Assembly (NCBI GenBank): GCA_002926195.1
Contig: MZXQ01000107.1
Coordinates: 4,773-11,372, forward strand
Direction of reading: 5' to 3'
Length of the DNA stretch: 6,600 nt
Source of the DNA: Candidatus Methanomarinus sp. HR1
Lineage (GTDB): Archaea; Halobacteriota; Methanosarcinia; Methanosarcinales; Methanocomedenaceae
Shown in pieces: positions 1-5,127 of the stretch. A program made the translations under genes and the position numbers. How positions within the stretch are numbered: position 1 is the first letter of the stretch; the number at the start of each line of letters is the position of its first letter. The notes under the pieces were generated by a model. That model searched no databases. It was not told the origin of the DNA and saw nothing but the letters and a program-made list of their open reading frames with translations.

Positions 1-36
1 CGTAGAATCCAGGACTATTACTTTTTTCTTAAAATT

Positions 37-57
37 AATAATCAATAATCAATAAAG
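37..57. repeat. 7-bp tandem repeat in the leader (AATAATC x2 plus a degenerate copy)
   Basis: AATAATC occurs at 37-43 and again at 44-50, followed by the related AATAAAG at 51-57. The seen fact is two perfect and one imperfect head-to-tail copy of a 7-mer. It lies about 215 nt upstream of the fpoA start. It could be a regulator-binding site or simply low-complexity AT-rich DNA; two and a half copies of an AT-only motif can arise by chance. Confidence 0.35.
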
Positions 58-221
58 ATTCCTGGTAGCTTTTTAAAAAATTCAATCGTCCACATCAGTA
101 AATTATCTAAAAAAAGGCATGAGAAACCGAATTTTTAATCAACATCATTTCAAATATTTAAAAAAAACCATATCATTCTACCTAAAACACCCTCCAAATC
201 CTAAAAGATTATTTCATAACG

Positions 222-236
222 TTTTTATACATATAA
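222..236 (+). promoter_or_regulatory. candidate archaeal TATA box for the fpo operon
   Basis: The run TTTTTATACATATAA resembles the archaeal TATA element bound by TBP. Initiation about 25 nt downstream would fall near 255-262, giving a very short leader that just includes the Shine-Dalgarno site at 262-268. No purine-rich BRE is obvious directly upstream. A second candidate, CAAATATTTAAAAAA at 151-165, would give a leader of about 90 nt. Which is used, if either, cannot be decided by eye because the whole region is AT-rich. Confidence 0.3.
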
Positions 237-261
237 CTCAACTCATCTTTCATAAAATATC

Positions 262-268
262 AGGTGAT
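262..268 (+). promoter_or_regulatory. Shine-Dalgarno site that fixes the fpoA start
   Basis: AGGTGAT matches the anti-Shine-Dalgarno core of archaeal 16S rRNA and sits 3 nt before the ATG at 272. The same AGGTGATGA string precedes fpoD at 1662. No comparable site precedes the in-frame ATG at 119, so this site is the main reason for choosing 272 as the fpoA start. Confidence 0.6.
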
Positions 269-271
269 GAT

Positions 272-670
272 ATGGAAAATATTATTGACATTTATATACC
301 TGTAGCGGTATTTGTAATTTTTGGACTTGCGATTCCACTAATATGTATGTTCCTTGTAAAACAATTGTCACCAAGGAGCAAGAATCCTGTCAAGTTCACA
401 ACCTATGAGAGTGGTTCAGTACCTTCGGGTAGTGCAAATATCATGTTCAATACCGAATATTATATTTATGCAATCATTTTCGTGTTGTTTGATGCTGAAA
501 TTTTGTTTTTATATCCATGGGTCACAGTATACATGAATGATATGGTGATCAAAAATGTGGACGGTTTCAGCACCGGGCTTGCAGTAGCAGAAATGACAGT
601 ATTTATGATAATTCTGCTATTAGGATTAATCTACGAATGGAAGAAGGGGGCCTTAGAATGGGTCAGATAG
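272..670 (+). CDS. fpoA: F420H2 dehydrogenase subunit A (NuoA/ND3 family)
   Basis: A small membrane subunit of the Fpo complex, next to FpoH at the base of the membrane arm; in complex I its loop helps shape the quinone chamber and first proton channel. The predicted protein is 132 residues, usual for NuoA. It has three hydrophobic segments (about 8-29, 63-84 and 104-121), the loop motif YESGSVPSG at 45-53, and the TM2 signature FDAEILFLYPW at 73-83 with the family's acidic pair D74 and E76. Position 47 is Ser where many complex I relatives have Cys (YECG). The ATG at 272 is chosen over the in-frame ATG at 119 because of the Shine-Dalgarno site and family length. First gene of the operon here; its last 13 nt overlap fpoB. 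Confidence 0.93.
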   Translation: MENIIDIYIPVAVFVIFGLAIPLICMFLVKQLSPRSKNPVKFTTYESGSVPSGSANIMFNTEYYIYAIIFVLFDAEILFLYPWVTVYMNDMVIKNVDGFSTGLAVAEMTVFMIILLLGLIYEWKKGALEWVR

Positions 671-1215
671 AAGATGAAATTATTCCACCGAATGTTGGAT
701 TTGCCACTACCAGTGCAATACATGAGTTCATTAAGAATTCACCTTTCCAAAAGCTGGTTAACTGGGGACGTAAGAACTCGTTATGGTTCATGACGCATCC
801 AATGGGCTGTTGTGGAATTGAACAGATATGCGTGGGTGTAGCCCACTATGATACTGATAGATTCGGTATCATTCCGCGATGTTCTCCAAGACAGGCTGAT
901 GTGATGATGATCAGCGGATATGTCAGCAAGAAATATCTGCCAGCTTTAATCAGGGTCTGGGACCAGATGCTTGAACCAAGATGGATTTTAATGATGGGCG
1001 AATGCGCAATATCAGGCGGTCCATGGTGGGAATCATATAGTACAGCCATCAATCTGGATGAGATATTCCCTGTAGATATTTATATCCCTGGCTGTCCACC
1101 AAGACCGGAAGCCCTTCTACAGGGTTTTATTGAATTGCAAAAAAAGATCGTCGCACAGCAGGATCGAACTGTTATACCGAATCCGGCAGAGGAGGGTCTT
1201 GGAGATGGCTACTGA
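658..1215 (+). CDS. fpoB: F420H2 dehydrogenase subunit B (NuoB/PSST family)
   Basis: Peripheral-arm subunit carrying the terminal [4Fe-4S] cluster (N2 equivalent), which hands electrons to methanophenazine or quinone at the interface with FpoD and FpoH. The 185-residue protein has the four expected ligands: the tandem C51-C52 in HPMGCCGIE, C116 in GECAISGG and C146 in PGCPPRPE. Also present are the family stretches SPRQAD (76-81) and DQMLEPRW (102-109). Two non-ligand cysteines, C58 and C75, lie close to the cluster region in sequence. The ATG at 658 is preferred to one seven codons upstream (637) because a GGGGG run at 646-650 stands 7 nt before it. It overlaps the end of fpoA by 13 nt and the start of fpoC by 11 nt, suggesting translational coupling. 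Confidence 0.96.
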   Translation: MGQIEDEIIPPNVGFATTSAIHEFIKNSPFQKLVNWGRKNSLWFMTHPMGCCGIEQICVGVAHYDTDRFGIIPRCSPRQADVMMISGYVSKKYLPALIRVWDQMLEPRWILMMGECAISGGPWWESYSTAINLDEIFPVDIYIPGCPPRPEALLQGFIELQKKIVAQQDRTVIPNPAEEGLGDGY

Positions 1216-1663
1216 TAAGACCATTATGGTAGAATTGACTGATGCATTCTCAGATGCTATATCCGATGTGGATGTACCTTCTGCTAATCGGGCTGAGGCA
1301 AAAATTGATGGCAGTAAAGTAACAGAGATCATGCAGTTTTTACGTGACAAGGGTTTTGATCATCTTTCATGTATATCAGGTGTGGACTATCCTCCTGATA
1401 AAATGGAGGTTGTATATCATGTAACTTCTTATTCTGCTCCTTTGATAATAACTTTAAAGGCTACGCTTCCCAGGGATGATCCCAATATTGATTCATTGTG
1501 TGCTATCTACTGGAATGCTAACTGGTATGAAAGAGAAACATGGGAGATGTTCGGAATAGTTTTCAATGACTGTCCGTATCTGAAAGTGTTAATTCTTCCG
1601 GAAGAAATGGATGGAGAATGGCCGATGCGTAGAGACTACGCAGGATATCCCAATGCAACATAG
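1205..1663 (+). CDS. fpoC: F420H2 dehydrogenase subunit C (NuoC/30-kDa family)
   Basis: A soluble peripheral-arm scaffold with no cofactor of its own; in complex I it packs against the NuoD, NuoI and NuoB equivalents. The 152-residue product carries the family signature YEREtWeMFGI (109-118 region, seen as ERETWEMFGIVF at 109-120) and the downstream WPMRRDYAGYP at 139-149, which matches the usual PlRKDyp element. It is a stand-alone NuoC, not fused to NuoD as in E. coli. The start at 1205 lies inside the end of fpoB (11-nt overlap) and has GGAGGG at 1191-1196, 8 nt upstream. An earlier in-frame ATG at 1130 would add 25 basic residues and lacks such a site. The protein ends soon after the signature, with no long C-terminal tail. 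Confidence 0.93.
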   Translation: MATDKTIMVELTDAFSDAISDVDVPSANRAEAKIDGSKVTEIMQFLRDKGFDHLSCISGVDYPPDKMEVVYHVTSYSAPLIITLKATLPRDDPNIDSLCAIYWNANWYERETWEMFGIVFNDCPYLKVLILPEEMDGEWPMRRDYAGYPNAT

Positions 1664-1673
1664 GTGATGAGAA

Positions 1674-2804
1674 ATGACACATGAAAACACTCAAATTACT
1701 TCCCCGCCATCGCCATCTGAGATCCTTCTTCATCTTGGACCGCAGCATCCGCTGCAACCAGGTCCGTTCTTGCTTGATCTTAAGATCGATGGAGAGACTA
1801 TAAGAGAAGCTGAACTCAAGATAGGCTATATTCACAAAGGCATGGAAAAGGTTTTCGAGGACAGGACGTATATTCAGATCATGCCTTTGACAGACAGGAT
1901 ATGTTATCTTGCATCTAATGCAAACAACGATGTATACTGTCGGGCCGTTGAAGAACTACTGGGTATTGAACCAACACCACGTGCCAAGTATCTGAGAGTA
2001 ATAACTAATGAACTTAACAGGATACAGAGCCACCTATTAGGTATAGGTGAATATACCACTGATGTAGGCTTTTTAACTATGTTCATTTATATGGTGAGAG
2101 AACGAGAAAGTATTGTATCGCTGTTGGAAGCTATCACAGGTTCGAGGCTGAATCACAATTATGCACGCTTCGGCGGAGTGGCAAACGATCTACCCCCGAA
2201 TTATAAGAGTATGGCATTAAAGGCACTTGGTGAAGTGGGAAAACTTGTCAAATCACACGATGAAATGATGTCAAGTGATTCAATATATCTTAAAAGGACC
2301 AAAGGTGTAGGAGTACTGACTGATAAGGTAGCCAGTGAACTCGGTGTGGCAGGACCACCCTTAAGGGCCACTGGTGTGGAGTATGATCTAAGGCGGATTG
2401 AGCCATATCTGGTATATGACGATCTTGATTTTAAGGTAATCACACAACAGGACGGAGATGTTTTCTCCCGGGTCAAGGTTCGATTACTGGAGATACAGGA
2501 AAGTATATTCATTATCGAGCAGTGCCTGGACCAGATGCCATCAGGCCCGTATAAGCAGCATGTGACGCCTTATATTACAAGACCAAAAGTAGGAGAAGTA
2601 TATACCCGTATCGAAGATCCGAGAGGCGAATTGGCTATGTACCTGGTATCCGATGGGTCCAATAAACCATACCGTTTCAGGATAAGAGGTCCGGCATTTG
2701 CTACAGCGCAGGCACTACCGCCCTTATTAATAGGGACATATATGGCAGATGTAGCTGCCATAGCAGCAAGTATGGATTCATGTACCAGTGAGGTAGATCG
2801 ATAG
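1674..2804 (+). CDS. fpoD: F420H2 dehydrogenase subunit D (NuoD/49-kDa family)
   Basis: Large peripheral-arm subunit related to NiFe-hydrogenase large subunits but without the nickel-binding cysteines; with FpoB it forms the electron-acceptor site. The 376-residue protein starts with the family loop at 21-31, here LGPQHPLQPGP, followed by GYIHKGMEK (51-59), DRICYLA (74-80) and ITNELNRIQSHLLGIG (about 109-124). The C terminus is SMDSCTSEVDR (366-376). Y78 matches the quinone-contacting Tyr of complex I (Y87 in Thermus Nqo4), but the STHG histidine is absent (L27-Q28-P29-G30). From memory, other Fpo enzymes also have a QPGPF version and the same C-terminal ending, which favours Fpo over Nuo. 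An AGGTGATGA Shine-Dalgarno site at 1662-1670 precedes the ATG, 10 nt after fpoC. Confidence 0.96.
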   Translation: MTHENTQITSPPSPSEILLHLGPQHPLQPGPFLLDLKIDGETIREAELKIGYIHKGMEKVFEDRTYIQIMPLTDRICYLASNANNDVYCRAVEELLGIEPTPRAKYLRVITNELNRIQSHLLGIGEYTTDVGFLTMFIYMVRERESIVSLLEAITGSRLNHNYARFGGVANDLPPNYKSMALKALGEVGKLVKSHDEMMSSDSIYLKRTKGVGVLTDKVASELGVAGPPLRATGVEYDLRRIEPYLVYDDLDFKVITQQDGDVFSRVKVRLLEIQESIFIIEQCLDQMPSGPYKQHVTPYITRPKVGEVYTRIEDPRGELAMYLVSDGSNKPYRFRIRGPAFATAQALPPLLIGTYMADVAAIAASMDSCTSEVDR

Positions 2805-2816
2805 GAGGCGTGAATT

Positions 2817-3872
2817 ATGATTATTTATGATGAAATAATGTATTGGCTTGTTTTAATTTTTGCAGAGAGTCACCCTTATTCGGATTGGATAAGAGGTATT
2901 CTTGGCGGACTTGTTATAGGAGCCGTATTCGGAGGGGCCCTGGTAATGGTATATCTTGAGCGTAAATTCCTCGGAGATATCCAGTCCAGGATAGGTCCTA
3001 ACCGTGTAGGCGGCAGATATGGTGTGTTGCAGTTGATTGCAGATGCCATTAAATTGTTTACTAAAGAAGATATTATACCGGCCAATGCAGATAAGTGGTT
3101 ATTTATCGGAGCTCCGATCGTTGCTCTGACTTCAGGGTTCTTGATGGTAGCCGTACTTCCTTTTGATTATTTATTGATCAATGGTAGTTATTATGCAGTG
3201 AATGTAACCAGGATGGATATCAGTATCCTGTATCTTGAAGCAGTGTCCGGATTGGCTGTCTTTGCCATATTTATGGCAGGATGGGGATCAGGCAGTAAAT
3301 ATTCAATGCTCGGGGGTTTCAGGAACATAGCCAAGATGATCGGTTACGAGATCCCATTAGGTATTTCTATAATCAGTGTGGCTATAATGGCACAATCACT
3401 GGATATTGTAGAAATTGTTGAGGCTCAGGATTTCCTTTGGAATATAATAATCCATCCATTAGCGTTTATAGTATTCGGTATATGTCTTATAGCAGATGTA
3501 GGACGTATACCTTTTGATCAGACAGAATCAGAAGAAGAGATCATTGCCGGATGGGCTACGGAATACAGTGGTATGAGATGGGGTCTTGCATTCTTTGCAG
3601 AATACCTTCATGCTGTTGTGGGTTCATTCATGGTGGCTCTAATATTCCTTGGTGGATGGAACGGTCTTCCAATTGTAGGTAATCTGTATATCCCTGGAAT
3701 ATTCTGGTTGATTATTAAAACAATAATGGTGATAATGTTCTTTATATGGACACGTGCTGCATTACCAAGATACAGGATAGACCAGGTAGTTGACCTTGGA
3801 TGGAAATGCTTACTTCCTCTATCGTTATTGTGTCTGGTCTGGTCTACTATTATAGGATTAGTTTTCGGATAA
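2817..3872 (+). CDS. fpoH: F420H2 dehydrogenase subunit H (NuoH/ND1 family)
   Basis: Membrane subunit that anchors the peripheral arm and forms most of the lipid-carrier chamber, linking redox chemistry to the proton channels. The 351-residue polytopic protein (about eight hydrophobic segments) has the family blocks in order: YLERKFLGDIQSRIGPNRVG (46-65), LQLIADAIKLFTKED (71-85), GRIPFDQTESEEEIIAG (229-245), EYSGMRWG (249-256), AEYLH (261-265) and RAALPRYRIDQVVDLGWK (313-330). E48 in the first block and the acidic run E237-E241 match conserved charges of NuoH. The start is supported by AGGAGG at 2803-2808, 8 nt upstream, overlapping the fpoD stop codon. There is no nuoE, F or G homologue between fpoD and fpoH, which marks an F420H2-type or other NADH-module-free complex. 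Confidence 0.97.
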   Translation: MIIYDEIMYWLVLIFAESHPYSDWIRGILGGLVIGAVFGGALVMVYLERKFLGDIQSRIGPNRVGGRYGVLQLIADAIKLFTKEDIIPANADKWLFIGAPIVALTSGFLMVAVLPFDYLLINGSYYAVNVTRMDISILYLEAVSGLAVFAIFMAGWGSGSKYSMLGGFRNIAKMIGYEIPLGISIISVAIMAQSLDIVEIVEAQDFLWNIIIHPLAFIVFGICLIADVGRIPFDQTESEEEIIAGWATEYSGMRWGLAFFAEYLHAVVGSFMVALIFLGGWNGLPIVGNLYIPGIFWLIIKTIMVIMFFIWTRAALPRYRIDQVVDLGWKCLLPLSLLCLVWSTIIGLVFG

Positions 3873-3885
3873 GGAGGGGAAAAAG

Positions 3886-4281
3886 ATGGTATTAAAAAAT
3901 TATCTATTAACACTTCGTAATGTGTATACAAAATCGGTAACAAGACTCTATCCGGAAGAGATTATGGAACTGCCTGATGCATTTAGAGGGCAGCAGCATC
4001 TGGATATGGATAAATGCGTAGGCTGCGGCATATGCTCTCAGGTTTGTCCCAATAAGGTTATTGAGATCGTAAAATGCGGGAAATGGTATCCCCAGTTTGA
4101 TAACGGGCATTGCCTGTTCTGTGGACTTTGTATTGACTTTTGTCCCAATGGGGCGCTATCAATGACAAAGCATTTCGAACTTTGTTCATGGGATCGACAG
4201 GGTACTATTTACAGGCCCGACCAGATATCAGTTCCGAATAAAGCAGAACTTGAAGGCAGGACAGGAGGGTATACAAAATGA
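3886..4281 (+). CDS. fpoI: F420H2 dehydrogenase subunit I (NuoI/TYKY family), two [4Fe-4S] clusters
   Basis: An iron-sulfur electron wire between the F420H2-oxidising subunit FpoF and the FpoB cluster. The 131-residue protein has an N-terminal amphipathic segment with TRLYPEEIMELPDAFRG (19-35), the NuoI membrane-edge element. Two classical ferredoxin motifs follow: CVGCGICSQVCP (C44, C47, C50, C54) and CLFCGLCIDFCP (C76, C79, C82, C86), all eight ligands intact. C64 and C100 are extra cysteines outside the motifs. The C-terminal tail (about 95-131) is hydrophilic. AAGGAGGGG at 3871-3879 precedes the ATG by 6 nt, and the gene starts 13 nt after fpoH. Its TGA overlaps the fpoJ1 ATG (ATGA). Confidence 0.96.
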   Translation: MVLKNYLLTLRNVYTKSVTRLYPEEIMELPDAFRGQQHLDMDKCVGCGICSQVCPNKVIEIVKCGKWYPQFDNGHCLFCGLCIDFCPNGALSMTKHFELCSWDRQGTIYRPDQISVPNKAELEGRTGGYTK

Positions 4282-4535
4282 TCAATCTCGAGATCATACC
4301 CTTTATGATCGTTTCATTGATAATGATCATTTCGTCCATTTTGGTAGTAAAAGCCAAAGATGTTGTTCATTGCGCTTTCGCCTGTGTGGTATCTATGCTA
4401 AGTGTAGCAGGATTCTATGTACTTCTTAATGCTCAGTTCATGGCAGTTGTCCAGATACTGGTATATGTAGGAGGTATTGGAGTAATGATACTCTTTGCTG
4501 TGATGTTGACCGGACGAGGACAGGAGGTGGAGTGA
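4278..4535 (+). CDS. fpoJ1: F420H2 dehydrogenase subunit J, N-terminal half (NuoJ/ND6 TM1-3)
   Basis: Membrane-arm subunit matching the first part of NuoJ, which in complex I helps transmit conformational change from the quinone site to the pumps. The 85 residues form three hydrophobic helices (about 6-24, 29-50 and 55-77). The third contains the family hallmark VQILVYVGGIGVMILFAVML (58-77), where NuoJ has its pi-bulge; Y63 and G65-G66 are the conserved positions. The protein stops just after this helix, so TM4-5 of NuoJ are missing and are supplied by the next gene. AGGAGGG at 4263-4269 lies 8 nt before the ATG, which overlaps the fpoI stop by 4 nt. I recall the Methanosarcina fpo operon also having two J genes, so this is probably a natural split. 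Confidence 0.92.
   Translation: MINLEIIPFMIVSLIMIISSILVVKAKDVVHCAFACVVSMLSVAGFYVLLNAQFMAVVQILVYVGGIGVMILFAVMLTGRGQEVE
4522..4529 (+). promoter_or_regulatory. Shine-Dalgarno site deciding the fpoJ2 start
   Basis: AGGAGGTG lies inside the last codons of fpoJ1 (the Q-E-V-E end). It is 8 nt before the ATG at 4538 but only 2 nt before the in-frame GTG at 4532. The spacing favours the ATG, giving fpoJ2 93 residues rather than 95. Confidence 0.65.
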
Positions 4536-4537
4536 TT

Positions 4538-4819
4538 ATGGAACAAATATCAGGTGATATTGGAAAAATACTGAATCTGATAGTCATGCTCCTGCTGATC
4601 GCTGCATTGGTCTTTGCAATAACCAGTTCTGTTGGTAATCTTGAACCTCCGGTATCCCTTGAATATCTCGAGTGGGAAGAGGGTGTACTTGATACCAGCG
4701 GTATAGAACATATAGGATCATTAGTATTCAGTGAATATGTAGTGCCTTTTGAGATTCTTTCACTGATCTTGCTTGCAGCATTGATATCCGGTGCATATAT
4801 GTCCAAAAAGGAGGTGTAA
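4538..4819 (+). CDS. fpoJ2: F420H2 dehydrogenase subunit J, C-terminal half (NuoJ/ND6 TM4-5)
   Basis: This gene supplies the second part of the NuoJ fold as a separate 93-residue protein. It has two hydrophobic helices (about 10-29 and 69-87) joined by an acidic loop. The second is preceded by IGSLVFSEYVVPFEILS (59-75), matching the NuoJ C-terminal pattern of a Gly-Leu-Phe-x2-Tyr-x2-Pro-Phe-Glu motif. It lies in a different reading frame from fpoJ1 (offset 2), separated by 2 nt. A GTG at 4532 would add two residues and overlap the fpoJ1 stop, but Shine-Dalgarno spacing favours the ATG at 4538. As each half has its own start, stop and ribosome site, I read this as two real genes, not a broken one. 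Confidence 0.9.
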   Translation: MEQISGDIGKILNLIVMLLLIAALVFAITSSVGNLEPPVSLEYLEWEEGVLDTSGIEHIGSLVFSEYVVPFEILSLILLAALISGAYMSKKEV

Positions 4820-4821
4820 TA

Positions 4822-5124
4822 ATGTTACCAATTAGTTATTTCCTGATCGTTTCAGCTATAGTCTTTTGTATAGGAGTATATGGCGTAATGACATTGAGAT
4901 CCGGTATCATGATTATGATGTGTGTGGAATTGATGATCAATTCGGCAAATGTCAATCTGGTTGCATTCTCATCTCATTTCGGGCAGATGAATGGCCAGGT
5001 ATTTGCCCTGTTCTGTATAGCATTAGCAGCGGCTGAAGCTGCAATAGGATTTGCAATACTAATGTCGATCTTCAGATCAAATAAGAATATTAATATTGAT
5101 AATCTCAATATCCTGAGGTGGTAA
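4822..5124 (+). CDS. fpoK: F420H2 dehydrogenase subunit K (NuoK/ND4L family)
   Basis: A three-helix membrane subunit related to the Mrp antiporter subunit MrpC and part of the proton path between the FpoH/J region and the antiporter-like subunits. At 100 residues it has exactly the usual NuoK length. Both membrane glutamates essential in E. coli NuoK fall at the same numbers: E36 in CVELMINSANVNLVAFS (34-50) and E72 in AAAEAAIGFAIL (69-80). GVYGVMTLRS (18-27) is the typical loop after TM1. AAGGAGGTG at 4808-4816, overlapping the end of fpoJ2, lies 5 nt before the ATG; the intergenic gap is 2 nt. Confidence 0.96.
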   Translation: MLPISYFLIVSAIVFCIGVYGVMTLRSGIMIMMCVELMINSANVNLVAFSSHFGQMNGQVFALFCIALAAAEAAIGFAILMSIFRSNKNINIDNLNILRW

Positions 5125-5127
5125 GAT

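Larger units (their letters stand above)
1..271. other. AT-rich leader upstream of fpoA, no gene supported
   Basis: I see no convincing gene here on either strand. The + strand reads open from an ATG at 119 into fpoA, but those 51 codons look like read-through of non-coding AT-rich DNA. They are rich in Lys, His, Asn and Phe, match nothing expected at the N terminus of a NuoA-family protein, and are followed by a proper Shine-Dalgarno site and start at 272. The first ~48 bases are open to a TAA at 46-48 in one frame, which could be the tail of an upstream gene, but nothing in it is recognisable. The stretch also holds a T-run (22-27), a short tandem repeat (37-57) and candidate TATA elements. 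The best reading is an intergenic promoter and leader region. Confidence 0.6.

Noticed and set aside
37..57. CRISPR-like or satellite repeat
   Set aside because: The unit is only 7 bp with no spacers and fewer than three perfect copies.
9..65. Inverted repeat CCAGGA / TCCTGG as a hairpin or mobile-element end
   Set aside because: The stem is only 6 bp with a 45-nt AT-rich loop and does not extend with clean pairing, so chance is the simpler explanation.
846..1052. Reverse-strand open frame of 68 codons inside fpoB
   Set aside because: It lies wholly within a strongly conserved NuoB gene, has no recognisable motif, and reflects the complementary strand of real codons.
2201..2512. Reverse-strand open frame of 103 codons inside fpoD
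   Set aside because: Antisense to a conserved gene, Ser/Leu/Thr-rich composition typical of shadow frames, no family resemblance.
3608..3943. Reverse-strand frame of 111 codons spanning the fpoH/fpoI junction
   Set aside because: Both + strand genes are unmistakable; the frame has no motifs and would be antisense to two essential-looking subunits.
4500..4540. Possible frameshift error breaking a single NuoJ gene
   Set aside because: Each half has its own start, stop and well-spaced Shine-Dalgarno site, and the split is consistent with what I recall of Methanosarcina fpo operons. Kept as a finding to check, not called a pseudogene.
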